DNA of 64,000 nucleotides, from positions 448,887,219-448,951,218 of the forward strand of contig OX422211.1 in the NCBI GenBank assembly GCA_949130495.1, read 5' to 3'. Numbering within the stretch: the first letter of the stretch is position 1; each line of letters begins with the position of its first letter. The position numbers and the translations under genes were made by a program. This DNA is from Sambucus nigra. Its lineage: Eukaryota; Streptophyta; Magnoliopsida; Dipsacales; Adoxaceae. Positions 22,900 through 34,589 of the stretch are shown here, one piece after another. The notes beneath the pieces were generated by a model. It worked only from the letters and a program-made list of their open reading frames with translations, was not told the DNA's origin and ran no database searches.

Positions 22900-23278
22900 G
22901 ATTGATCAAAGAGGCATCAATCATTGATCATGGGTTCTCATGAGATTCTACAGGATTGATCAGGGGTTCTCATTTTAACCCTAGCCTCATGTCACTATTA
23001 TGAAATGATTGATCAACGAGGCATCAATCATTGATCAGGGGTTCTCAGGAGATTCTGCAGGATTGATCAAAGAGGTTCTCATTTGAACCCTAGCCGCATG
23101 CGACTGTTATAAAATGATTGATCAAAGAGGCATCAATCATTGAACAGGGGGTTCTCAAGGGATTCTATAGGATTGATCAAAGGGGCATCAATCATTGATT
23201 GGGGGTTCTCAGGAGATTCTGCAGGATTGATCAGGGGTTCTCATTTGAACCCTAGCCTCATGTCACTGTTATAAAATG
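22900..23278. repeat. Composite tandem repeat, about 108-bp units
   Basis: GATTGATCAAAGAGGCATC-like starts occur at 22900, 23007, 23116 and 23171. Units also share CAATCATTGATC, GGGGTTCTCAGGAGATTC and AACCCTAGCCTCATG. The last spacing is half length, so unit composition varies. It lies within the Helitron. Confidence 0.82.
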
Positions 23279-25504
23279 AAATTGCTACAACTAAAGAAAT
23301 ACCACCTCATGTCACGGTTTTAGTGACTCTCACATCGCTACAACACATTTCGCACTTAATAAATCCAAATGTCTCAAAATTGAAACCTTTAATTTGGATA
23401 TCAAGTAAGAAAGGAAAATATTAAACTATTCTAAGCAAATAAGATTAGATCCATGAGAAATATATCATTTGTATCTCAAAAACAGTTGCTACAAATGAAG
23501 AAAAGTATTCCACAAAATGTATGACGCATACTTGAACTCAAAAAGTCACGATAAATCCAAAATATGAAGCTCAAATAGTTAAATATGCCGCATCAATTCA
23601 AACCGTAATATTCCAAATGAAACAAAACACAAATGTGTTGTAAATAGATATTGAAGATAAGAACCAAGACTATAAAAACTTCAAATAGAATTAACAAGAC
23701 TATCTACACCTCCATCCAATTGTAGACAAATACATTGAAACGTTACCCAATATTAGGACCATACATAGTAGCCCCAAGCAGCAACTCGGGAGGTTTCCCT
23801 TGATAGTAAGTTCCTCGGATGTTGCATTTAAAGATCGACATTATTATATATATATATATGATCGATCATCTAAGCATATAATATACAATCTAATCTGATG
23901 TTTTCCCATGAATAACCCTCAGTGTGGTTAGTGAAATATAAAAAGTTAGTGGACAACTTCTGGAACTAGATTATTTAGCATGCAAATATGAAACCAAGTG
24001 CACTGGTTTGTTGTGTTTGTCTTAAATCTTTCCACAACAATAAAGCATCTAATGTGATGCTCGCCTATGAATGTAGGTTAATACTTTATTACTGACATTG
24101 TAATAAAGCATGAATTAACCTAAAGCACAAACATATTACCGTCGATGTTTAGGACGCATTAGCACAAAAACAACAATTCCAAATCTGAAAAGGACCATAT
24201 GTACATGTAGGTTACCATCTTTGAGAGCCTCAACTCCCCAAACAACACAGTATCCTGAAAACATAAAGCACAAACATTCAAATGAAGTCCGATAATTGTA
24301 ATAGTAACATCACAATTATTAAACAACAACATCAAATCATGGATACTCTCTCGGACCCAACAAAATTAATTAGACCCAGTTAAAATCATCAAAAATCAAT
24401 GAATCCCATGTAAAACCTTCATGCACATTTAAGTCGCGCCCGACACAAAATTAATAAAGTCAGCAGATCCACATAATAAATATGATCCATAAACATCTAG
24501 ATTCCAACTAATTAAACCAATATAAACATAAATTTTATAATCTTGGTACTTACTTCCCACAATGAAAGAAAACAACGTTGAATCAGTAATACACCTTCAC
24601 GTCAACACAGCATAGAGATAATAAACCAAAACATTATTCGTACAAACTAAGTTTCATACACAACAAAAAAATAAACATATATGTATAACTATATATGTAT
24701 CCACTCTGGAAGAAAAAATGTATGAACCAAATATACATTAAAATCTATGAACATTCAATACAAAAACGAAGAATAAAAAACCATATACCTCTCAATATAC
24801 ATCAGAGAAACAAACCCCTAATTGTCTTATGATTTATGAAATAGTAAACCAATTTCTACTCATTATATAAGAAAACTTCTACTCCAAATGTTATGAGTGT
24901 TTATTAGATAAGAAAGCTCACAAAATGCTCTCAGATTTGAACCCCAAAGCTTTGTTGAAAAAAGCACACAACAGCGATTAATATGGTCCCCTCCCTCTAT
25001 ATTAGGTTCTTGCAAAACAAACATGGCACGCTTTATCTAGTGTGAATTGCATGTACATAGCACGAAATAGATCAACAAAGGGTAAAGGTTGTTGATGAAT
25101 ATTTTTAAACAACAACCATCTGCAAATTTATAAATAATTTTGCTAAATATATGCAAACTAAGTAATGCCAACAGTTCCAAACTTATAAACAACAAAGATT
25201 TGCAAACTAAGTAATGCCAACAGTTCCAATACTAATGTTCCAAAATTAATTTTAAAATAGTTAGTTTAAAAATAATCAAAGATCTGCAAAGGGTATTAGA
25301 TTTAAAAAATCGAAAATAGAACAGATACATTTCTCAAATTGAAACAAAAACCAAACCCATGGTTAAAAAGCTCAAATAATACATACCTGATCAAACCCCA
25401 TAGGATGGGACCTTGGATTTAAGAGGGAACCCCATACCTGATCAGACCCCGTATCACGGACCCAAAAACTGGGATCCTATTTTGAAATAAAAAATACAGT
25501 CAGA

Positions 25505-25505
<1 letters not shown>

Positions 25506-25559
<54 letters not shown>
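25506..25559. repeat. (GA)n microsatellite
   Basis: About 27 uninterrupted AG/GA dinucleotides inside the Helitron. On the Helitron's own strand it is a (TC)n tract lying downstream of the possible captured first exon at 25859-25929. Confidence 0.97.
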
Positions 25560-25563
<4 letters not shown>

Positions 25564-25858
25564 AAATCCATGGTCTTACCATATCAAAGACTTAAACTGG
25601 GACCCTGTATTGAAACCAAAAAATACGATCAGAAGAAAAAGTAGAAGTCAAGACCTGAAAAACCAAAGCCCTAAGGTCACCCAAAAATAATGTTTAGAAC
25701 TCCAAATCCCAAATCTCAAATATGCCCGAAGGAAACCCGTCAATCACGAAGATACCATATTTCCTCTTTTCTCATTTATTATCAGAGTTCATACTTGAAA
25801 AATGAAGGAGAATGATTAAACAGAGAAACACATGTAGAGAGAGATGGTTGGACATTTA

Positions 25859-25929
25859 CCACAATTCTCGGTTGTGATTGCGATCGGTTGTAATTGCGAG
25901 GAGTAAGGTCGACATCTAAGAGGTGCCAT
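25859..25929 (-). other. Possible captured first-exon fragment in the Helitron
   Basis: On the minus strand an ATG in good context (AATCAATGGC) opens 71 bases of reading frame (MAPLRCRPYSSQLQ...) that ends at GTG|GTAAAT, a plausible 5' splice site. I do not recognise the protein, and no continuation was found. Helitrons often carry gene pieces, but a chance ATG plus donor is equally possible. Confidence 0.22.
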
Positions 25930-26263
25930 TGATTCTATGTACAAGAGATGAAAAGGAGAGATAAGTGAGTGTTTGAAAGTGGGGACTTCAGTTTAGGCAT
26001 GTTTAGAGATGAAATGTTTTCAAATTAAAAAAATGGAGGGGGAGTGAACCCTGGGTTGTGCCGCCCAAGTGGATGATTGCCTGACGCTGTGTGTGTCTAT
26101 CCCCACGTGGGTTAGTTTAGTAAGTGCCTTGTTTTTTACTTCAATTACCAAGGTTCCATTATATTTAGAACCGTTAGATCTTAACACGTGGCTCAATCAG
26201 GACCCCTGATTAAGTTATCAACTTATGGAATAGTGTCAACTATTGTACTCCTTATTATATAGA

Positions 26264-28122
26264 TGCATAAAATAAAGGATCATACATATAGGAATTAACG
26301 AACACAATTATGCTAGAATAAATAAATATAAAGGGATCTAATACATAATATTTGTGACTAATCGCATCCCCTTACTTAGACATTTCCAGTTCTAGTGATG
26401 AAACAAATGATACCCAACACAATTAAGAGATAAAAACAAAGTAGATATGTATAGAGGATGAATGCAACTTTCGCAGGTTCACGATTGCATTTAGCGAATG
26501 CAATAATTCGTTAAACCTTGGGTTACCTGAATGGACGAGTGTTGTCTCGTGAGGATTTTCAAGGATGAAACCATAAACATCATGTTTCCTCAAAAGTATT
26601 GGGAAATATCTAGTATGATAAGCTTAACAACATAAAAAGAATTTCAACAAGTTTTTAACAAAACAACTTAGAATTTACCCAATATTCCTTAATCATTAAT
26701 ATCAGTATAAGAACTTCATCACAATTGAATCCTTAAATGTGGTAGGAAAAGAGAACACAAGAAACAAATTTATTTGGCAAAACTTTAATAAACCGAATAA
26801 ACAATAAAGCATACATGACATCAAACTTCTTCGAATATTACTCTTAACAATTGGAATCACCAAGAATTGGGTGAACACATGGAACATGCAGGATTCATAA
26901 GTAAATGTAAATGGAAGCCAGGTCGCATCACATGTCATCAACGATAAACGGTGTATATAAAATGAAAAATTATAATCTCAAGTAAAGGATATCGTTCATT
27001 AAATGAGGTGAAATTCACTTTAACGGATTATCGTAATTATTATGAGTTTTGAATCAAATTCACCCTCGAATGAAATAGGAATTTATAGGGTTTCAATTTA
27101 GGTTTGGATTTAGGATGATGAAATGAAGGGATATTTACGAATTCAAACTCACCCTCACATAAGATTGTTAGCTGAGGATTAGGGTTGCTGATTTTGCAAC
27201 CAGAGGTTTGAGGAAGAGGAAACATGCTTTCTAAAAATTCTAGACATGCGTTCCAGGCACACAAATGAATATTTTGTGTGAATCATTAGCGTGAACACGG
27301 TTTATAAATCCCATGCGAATGGAGGGCGTGTGCGTGATCTTGGGCAGGGACATTGGATTTACTAGTTTATGTCCTTGGGGAAATATTCTAGGGTGATGCT
27401 TTGTGAATTCTAATATAATGAATAAGGTATTTAAAACTATGATAGTATGCCATGAATTGGATTCCGAATTAGTTAGAGATAATTATATGAGAATTTGAAC
27501 ATATTTTTTAAGTTTTTTTTTAGTATAGTGGATTAGTAACTCTATGTGTAAGCATACCACATGTGAGTGCTCGCGAGGGACGTACTAGGAGGGATACTTA
27601 CTCATTTTTAATGACACAATTTTATGGAATTTCTGTAGTTTTTATAAAATATCTATAATTATTGCTTTGAATCTTGAGAATGTCGAAGTACAAAATTTAT
27701 AGTCAAATCAAATTCATTGTTATATTAATATTATTATTTACGTTGGTTTTATTTCATGGTCGTTTCTCATTTTTTTGTTCAATTTCTATAATTAGATGGA
27801 GTATAGATGAGATTATATTTATCCACGATCTAATGTATTTAGTTGGATTTTCTCTTTTACTTTTGGTAACTACCAATTTTTTTCACTCTTTCATTTATTT
27901 CTATTGATTAAAAAATTCTAGTTCAACGTAGCTAAACGTAAATTTAAATCACACCCTATGATATCATATTTGTGTAACTTTTACACCCTTCTTTTTATAG
28001 ATTAGTATTATTTTAATCATCTAAATCAATGCGGTTTTTACAATAGGCGGTTATAGACATATTTTTCCTATGTTTATGTATGCGTACATTCATGTGCGGG
28101 CTTTTTACAATAGGTGGTTATA
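26264..28122. other. Unassigned DNA between Helitron and copia element
   Basis: No recognisable gene or terminus. Short open frames on the minus strand (26941-26702, 27264-27040) have no recognisable features. A word TTTTTACAATAGG-GGTTATA occurs twice near 28035 and 28100, just left of the truncated copia LTR. Confidence 0.35.
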
Positions 28123-29173
28123 TAAATAGTCTTTATGTGCCACGATTCCTTTAATCTTGTGATGTTATGATGAAAACATAGAGGCTAAGCTTCAAAGATA
28201 GATCATGCCATATTTTTGGTGCACGTTTTCAGTCTTCACATGATTTCCAAGATTCTCTCGGGTGTGAATGCATAATGGCTTATGGTTCACAATTTTTTTT
28301 ATAAGAATGTTATTTTATTCAAAATTGATTTTAAAATGATTTTATATATCTTTTTTGAGTTAAATTTAGATTCATATGAACTATCTTGCATTTATCCTGG
28401 TTTAAAAGACTTTATACATCGTTCAAATGAGATGTTGATTTTGTTCAAACGACATATGATTTTTGTTTGAATGACGTGCTGCCTAAAAAATTGTGTTTTC
28501 TTACTTAAGGCGTATTTGACTCAGTAATACGTGAGTGCAAAACTGAACAAAAAGATAGACATTTTTGGCAAATTTGTTTACAAAGTTTTCCCCTAGCTAG
28601 AAACTTAAACATCCTTCCTGTTTCAAGATCCGAGTTTACATTATCCTTATGTCATAGAGATCCTGGTTTGTACCAATGGTTTTGTTCTTCCTTATTGAAC
28701 AATTGATTCCATGATGATTGTGGTGAAGAAGTGGTGGATTTTGTGTTTCTAATCATAGATGGTTTCTGAGGCTGTATTAGTGGATATAGAGGCATACATG
28801 GACTCATGTGTTGTGGACGCTTGTGTGGGTGGACTCCTATGTGGCACTGTGGAGAGAGGTAGAAGAGAAGAAGGGCGTCAAGGCTTGTGGGGATCGAGTC
28901 ATTCTATAAGATTATATTCTTCCTTTGTAATTTTTATATTGTAGTGATTGTTTGTCCTGGGTCGTTCGAGGTTTTTTCCTTTAGTGGTTTCCTCATACAT
29001 CAGTGTTGTGAACTTGCTTTACTTATCTTCTTAATGTCACGAGATGCGTGTTTAGGAATAAAATATAAAATTGGGTTAGTGAAATTGGTTCACATATTTG
29101 GTGCATAATAAAATTGAGAAAATATTAAAAAGATTATTTGTGTCTTAAGCACATACACAAAAGGGCCTCCTCA
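28123..29173 (+). repeat. 5' LTR of the copia element, left end truncated
   Basis: It aligns along its length to the 3' LTR from GTCTTTATG through TCTCGGGT-TGAAT, the CGTTCAAA repeats, GACGTGCTGCC, and the end block TTTGGTGCATAATAAAATTG to CCTCCTCA. The first part of the LTR, present at 33179-33260, has no counterpart left of 28123. It holds fewer TTCAAACGA-type repeats than the 3' LTR. Confidence 0.85.
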
Positions 29174-29176
29174 AAT

Positions 29177-29190
29177 TGATATCAGAGCTA
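29177..29190 (+). promoter_or_regulatory. Primer-binding site, initiator tRNA-Met type
   Basis: TGATATCAGAGC stands three bases after the LTR end. It differs by one base from TGGTATCAGAGC, the usual plant site complementary to initiator tRNA-Met. Confidence 0.85.
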
Positions 29191-29221
29191 GAACACTTGG
29201 TTGTCATGTGAGTGATCATGT

Positions 29222-31098
29222 GTGTCTTTAGGTATGAATTTTAGAATGTTTGATGGCTTTAGAACACCTCTGTTTGATGGGTCAAATTATGCTTACTGTA
29301 AAATGCATATGAAGTGTGCACTTAAGTCTATAGATGAATGTGTTTTGTTAGTTATTGAAAAAGGGGTTTTTCCACCAGTCACAAGACAAGGAGAGGTCAT
29401 TAGATTAAAATCGATTGAGTCGTTGATTGATGTCGAACAAAAACTTGCACAATATAATTCTAAGGGTTTGAATGCTCTTTTTTCTTCAATCACACCGGAG
29501 GAATTCTGCAGTATTACGATGTGTAGGACGTTAAAAGAGCCTTAGGATATACTCCAAATCACCCATAAAGGAACAAACATTTTTAAAGCTTTCAAACTCC
29601 AAAACCTCACAACCTAGTTTGAGATGATTAAGGTGTTAGAGAATGACACCTTTGATGAGTTATACACTAGATTGTTCGATATAGTTAACTCGTCATATAA
29701 CATGGGAGAGAAGATACCCGACAACAGAGTCATAAAAAATATCTTAAGGTTGTTGCTCGAAAGATTTGATCCAAATGTGATCATTTTAAACTCTTTGGGT
29801 ATGCTTGACTCAAAGAAACTAGAAGATCTTGTAGGTGACCGAAAACTTATGATCCTGACATGTTTACCTCTAAGAAAGTGCCAAAAAAGGAAAATTGTAT
29901 TTCTTTGAAAGCCAAGAAGGAGGAAATAAAGTTTTAGATGATGATTCCGACACCAAATTCGAAGATGTGGCCCTATTGGCAAAGAAGTTCGAGAAAATTT
30001 TCAAATTCCAAAAGCAATCAAAAGATGCAAAATGGTTTGAGAAAAATAAAAATAATGAGGCTGATCACTTCACTAAGAACCGAAGTGAGAATGATAAGAG
30101 GGATGAGTAGGATAGGTGTTATGGTTGTGAGAATTATAGCCATAGGGTAGCGGAGTGCCCCATTGGACTTAAGAAGGAGGGAAAAAATTGATAGCATTTA
30201 ATTCCACCTTTAGTGATATTGATTTAGAAGAGGGAGAAGTTACCCCATTGAGCGCAATTGCACCGCATTCATAGTTTATCATGTGAGCGACGATGATAAA
30301 TCTTCTCATGAAGATTCTCATATGAATGGCACTTTCGAGGCCAAAGTGAGTGAGGATGAGGAGATAGAGGAGAGTGAGTTGAAATTTGCCTTCAGTGCGT
30401 TATATACAAAAACTGTGAAGGTGAAGAAGGATAACGTGAAGTTTCAAGCTAGGTTAAAAGAAAGTTCCATAGAAAATAATGATGCGTTGATCGAGGATCT
30501 TAGGGAGCGGGCGAAGATTCTTCGGGAGAAAATATAATACATTGAGGGTGAGAGAAATAGTCTTAGTGGTTTGATGGATGACATGAAAATAAACATTTTA
30601 GAGTTAAATGAGTATAGGCATTTACTTGAGTTTCGGATATGAGAGCTTGAGGATAGATTGAGATATTAGAGTAAGGTTAAGTTTCGGTTGGAGTCTAGGT
30701 CCGAAAAGTTTGATAGGATGTTAGGCACCGTCCAAATCAAAGATGATAGGTATGGAATTGGATTCGATGATCATATTTCTCCCATTCCCAAAGCCAACAC
30801 CAAATGTGTGAGAGAGACAACAAGGAACTTTAGGAGAGGTCCACAATTAGGAAACATTATCCGTCGTATCTACACTTGCACTCATTGTGGTAGGAAGGGA
30901 CACTTTAGGCATTATTGCTATGACCTTAAAAATGTTCCTAGGAAGTTTAAGAATAAAGTCGTTTCGGTTCCCAAAATCCCCATGCGTCGTTACACACCTA
31001 CTTGGGTTAGAAAATTGGACTTAGAGGCTTTAGGAATTAGACTTCATGACTCTCATTTGCTTACACGTTATTCTTCCCATGATGGATATTACGGATGA
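29222..31098 (+). pseudogene. Copia gag (UBN2-type), broken
   Basis: The first open part (29222-29545) carries TPLFDGSNYAYCKMHMKCAL and LNALFSSITPEEFCSI, the start of plant copia Gag of the UBN2 type. The reading shifts at about 29545 and goes on in 29624-29908 with DTFDELYTRLFDIVNSSYNM and GEKIPDNRVIKNILRLL. A zinc knuckle CYGCENYSHRVAEC (C-x2-C-x4-H-x4-C) is at 30117-30158, just after an in-frame TAG. A charged coiled-coil-like stretch follows (30283-30700), then a second CCHC motif CTHCGRKGHFRHYC at 30877-30918. The ORF ends at 31098. Gag would form the particle and bind RNA. Several shifts and stops inactivate it. Confidence 0.84.
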
Positions 31099-33178
31099 TC
31101 GTGTTGGCAATTTTTTTGTAATACTCTAGTTTTACCTCATGATATATATTTTCAAGCATTATGGCATGTGTATCATTTGTATTTTATTTATCTTTTATTC
31201 AGTCTTATGAAAAAATACAAAAAGATTTTTGGTTTCATATATTTTTTGAAAAGCACAAAAACATTTTGTTTTTGATAGATTTTTCTGAAAATATAAAAAG
31301 ATTTTGTTGTTGGGACAAAAATATTTTAAAAAACGCAAAAAGATTTTAAGTTTTTGTGTTTTGAGTTTATAGTTAAGGTATTGCATATTGGTGTGCTTGG
31401 AAACCCTTCACTTCATTATTTCCATGTGGCTAGAACATTTGGTTATGATTTTAGATACTTAGATTGATCTTAACCATGTGTTTAATGGAGTTGTTTCGAA
31501 CATGACTTACATTTAGATTCAACAATTTATATGCCACTGCACACACATGCACGAGCTTATTTGAATGTTTGACTTCTCATGCACATTTGAGTTTGGTGAG
31601 ACATTATCGACTTAGGGGGAGTTTTACATGTAACAACCGTTGCTCGTGAGGATATTTATTGCTTAGTAAAAATATGAGTGTGCACGAAAAAGGGCCGCGA
31701 GAGGCAAGTAAACTCGTTGTGAAAAACACCATTTAAAAGAGCCTAAGAAAAAATTAAGGCATTAAAAAGATCATTTGATGCCGAAAAAGTCCAGTAGGAA
31801 ATCTCTTAAAAGAGAAATTAGAACTTCAAAAGAAGAATTCATTAGAAAAGAATTATCATTTATGTTTATCTTTTAAGTGAGTATAGCAAAAGACACACGG
31901 GTTTGCATAATGAGTCCTAGGTTGAAAAAGTCGCATCATGACACTATTGTTTGGTAGAATTGTCCAAATTTTAGACTTGTGTGCACAATGTTTGTCTAGT
32001 TCATTAAGTTCAATTTATAATTGTCACATATGGCCAAATCGTAGTTTGATGATATTTAATGATCAATTAGAGCTTCTTGAATATATCTATGTGTTTGGAT
32101 TATGATTCATCTGTGTTAGTCACACCCATTCATTCCATCCCATGTTTAGGCACATCGATATCATGTTAAAGTGTAACTCATTTTCGTTTTTGAGTCATAT
32201 TTTACCTATTTTTGAAGTGTCGGGTGCTTATTTCTGTGGAACATCATTATGGGCTTAGTTTCCATTTTTTTGTGTTAGAATCGAGATATTTTTTTGTCGT
32301 TAGAATGAGAAGTCAGAGTCGTTTGAACGACTTTGTCATGCCGTTCGATGGATGGTTACAGTGAGGTTCGAGCGAGGTGTTTTTGACGTACAATGTTGGG
32401 TCTTTAGATGCCTTGCTTCAAATGATCTTCGAACGAGACTCACTGTTTTGGGTCACTTGAAGCAAGATGATTATAATTCCTAGCGAGATGTCTTTATCAT
32501 TTGAACGACGTTCTGGTTTGCTCGAATGACCTAAAAATTTTTGAAATTTTTCTGATCAGTTTCAGCATATATGTTCTTGAGATTATTCTGATATGATACT
32601 TCTGGATTGTTTGTGGACAATTTATTTGCACTTGGATTATTTAATTTTCATTATTATATTGCATTGGAGATGATATTTTGTTTAGACACATCATTTATAC
32701 CGATGATTTATTCATGTGAATATTTACTAGCTATACTTTGTCTTATTCTGATCTTTTATTAGCTGGTTGCCCATGTTTATCTAGTTATGCACCACATGCT
32801 ATACTCATGCTATATATTATTTTCTCTATATATTTGTCCCACTAGTTGTATGTTTCAGACTAAAAGGGGAAGAGATATATATGTGATGTAGGGGGAGATT
32901 TTAGATTTGATCATATTGTTTATATATTATCTTTTATTCCTCCATACTTCACTTGGTATCTATTTGTTCTGTGTGTGTAGTGATTGTTTAGAGATTCAGA
33001 TATTTCGGTTACATCACATTCAGACATCTCATACTTTTCAGTCCTACATATATCAGTATGTGTCCTGTATTTTTCTTTTTTGGTTTATGGGATGGGATAT
33101 AGGTCATTAGGCTTAACGGTCTGTCTTAACATATCACTATTTTTTATTTTGTCCTGGAATAGTCAAACGGGGAGATTT
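31099..33178 (+). other. Copia internal region without recognisable pol, ending in the polypurine tract
   Basis: No protease, integrase, RT or RNase H motif was found in either strand. AT-rich DNA here includes GGGGGAG-type words near 31616 and 32890, and a stretch rich in TTTGAACGAC and TTCGAACGA words (32310-32530). The last bases, CGGGGAGATT, form the polypurine tract before the 3' LTR start TGTAAGG at 33179. Confidence 0.6.
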
Positions 33179-33687
33179 GTAAGGACAAATTTCCAAATAG
33201 GATCAATTTCTATGTTTTGTCACTATTCTAGACAAAAACCACTTTGAGTCATAGGATAGTCTTTATGTATCGTGATTCCCTTAAGCTTATGACGTTATGA
33301 AGAATACATAGCGACCAATCTTCAAAGATAAATCACGCCACATTTTTTGTGCACGTTTTTAGTCTTCACCTGATTTTAGAGATTCTCTCGGGTATGAATT
33401 CATAATGGTTTATGTTTCTCAAAACTTTTTATAAGGATGTTATTTTATTTAAAATTGATTTTGAAATGATTTTTATAAATCTTTTCGGAGTTAAATCGAG
33501 TTTAGAGTCATATCAACTGTCTTGCATTTATCCTGGTTCAAATGACTTTACAGATCGTTCAAACGAGATTGTTCTCTTGTTCAAACGAGATGGTACTCTC
33601 ATTCAAACGAGATGTTGATTTAGTTCGAACGATGTATGGTTTTTGTTCGAACGACGTGCTGCCTTGAAAATTGTGTTTTCTTGTTTA
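33179..33687 (+). repeat. 3' LTR of the copia element, left part
   Basis: It starts TGTAAGGACAAATTTCC right after the polypurine tract. It matches the 5' LTR from about 33261. It includes a local tandem array of TTCAAACGAGAT and TTCGAACGA units (33545-33655). It is cut at 33688 by the CACTA element. Confidence 0.88.
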
Positions 33688-34085
33688 CACTACACCAAAA
33701 ATAGGATTTTGGCATGGTTTAAAATCGTGCCAGATCTAATCTGGTACGGTTTTGAACTGTGCCAGAATTAGGTGTTCCAAAATGGGAATTTTTTTCTGGC
33801 ACAACTCAAAAGTGTGCCAGATTCAGCCAAACAGGAACACTTCTGGCACACTTTTAAACCGTGCCAGAATTTGATATTTCTGGCACACTTTTGGCACAGT
33901 TTTTAACTGTGCCAGATTCAGCCAAATAGGAACACTTCTGACACACTTTTAAACCGTGCCAGAATTTGATATTTCTGGAACAGTTTTGAACTATACCAGA
34001 TTCAGCACAGTTTAAAAAAATTTGGCACAGTTCAAAACCGTGCCAAAATATGATACACTTTTGCCACGGTTTTGAACTGTGCCAA
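33688..34085. repeat. Left subterminal repeats of the CACTA element
   Basis: TCTGGCACA and TGTGCCAGA words alternate in both orientations around TTTTAAA or TTTGAAC spacers, making many short palindromes. In CACTA elements such arrays bind the element's TNPA-type protein. Confidence 0.88.
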
Positions 34086-34589
34086 TTTTTTTATTTAAAA
34101 AAAATTATTTGAAAGCACAAAATTCACAAATTAATAATATTGCGCGTTATTAATGCACTAATGTACATACAAACTTCAAAATATTACAAGTCTTTAACAG
34201 CTCACAGGCCCAAAAAAATTGGGCAGAGTTTCCTCTATTTTCTGGACATTCCAAAACCTGTTAATACAAAATCTGCCTAACATAAAGCCCGCACGGCCAC
34301 AAAATATTACAATTAACTTACAAAAGCCCTCATGGCCATAAAAGTCTAATAATAAAACAACAAAAGACCGTACGACCATGACATAAAAAATGGAATCATT
34401 AATAAACCCCTTGTTGTAAACCATTGAGTTCTTTGTGTGTTCTATGAGAATAAAAACCAACGATAAACTGTTATCCTGCAAAAAAAATAGAATACAAAAA
34501 AGATACGATATTAGTAAACCAATAATTTACCAAAAAAAAATACTCAAAACAAAAAAATTACATATATGAGTGGAATTATCGTCACAATC

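Larger units (their letters stand above)
20084..26263 (-). mobile_element. Non-autonomous Helitron, both termini visible
   Basis: On the minus strand the 5' end reads TCTATATAATAAGGAG, starting at 26263, the classic plant Helitron 5' terminus beginning with TC. The 3' end reads GTGCCTTTTGGCAC, a perfect 5-bp stem hairpin, then GGGCATTCTG and CTAG at 20087-20084. The base before TC is A and the base after CTAG is T, as expected for Helitron insertion between A and T without target duplication. Length is 6180 bases. No Rep/helicase ORF is present, so it depends on an autonomous partner. It contains minisatellites at 21865-21968 and 22900-23278, a (GA)n tract, and a possible captured first exon near 25900. 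Confidence 0.85.
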
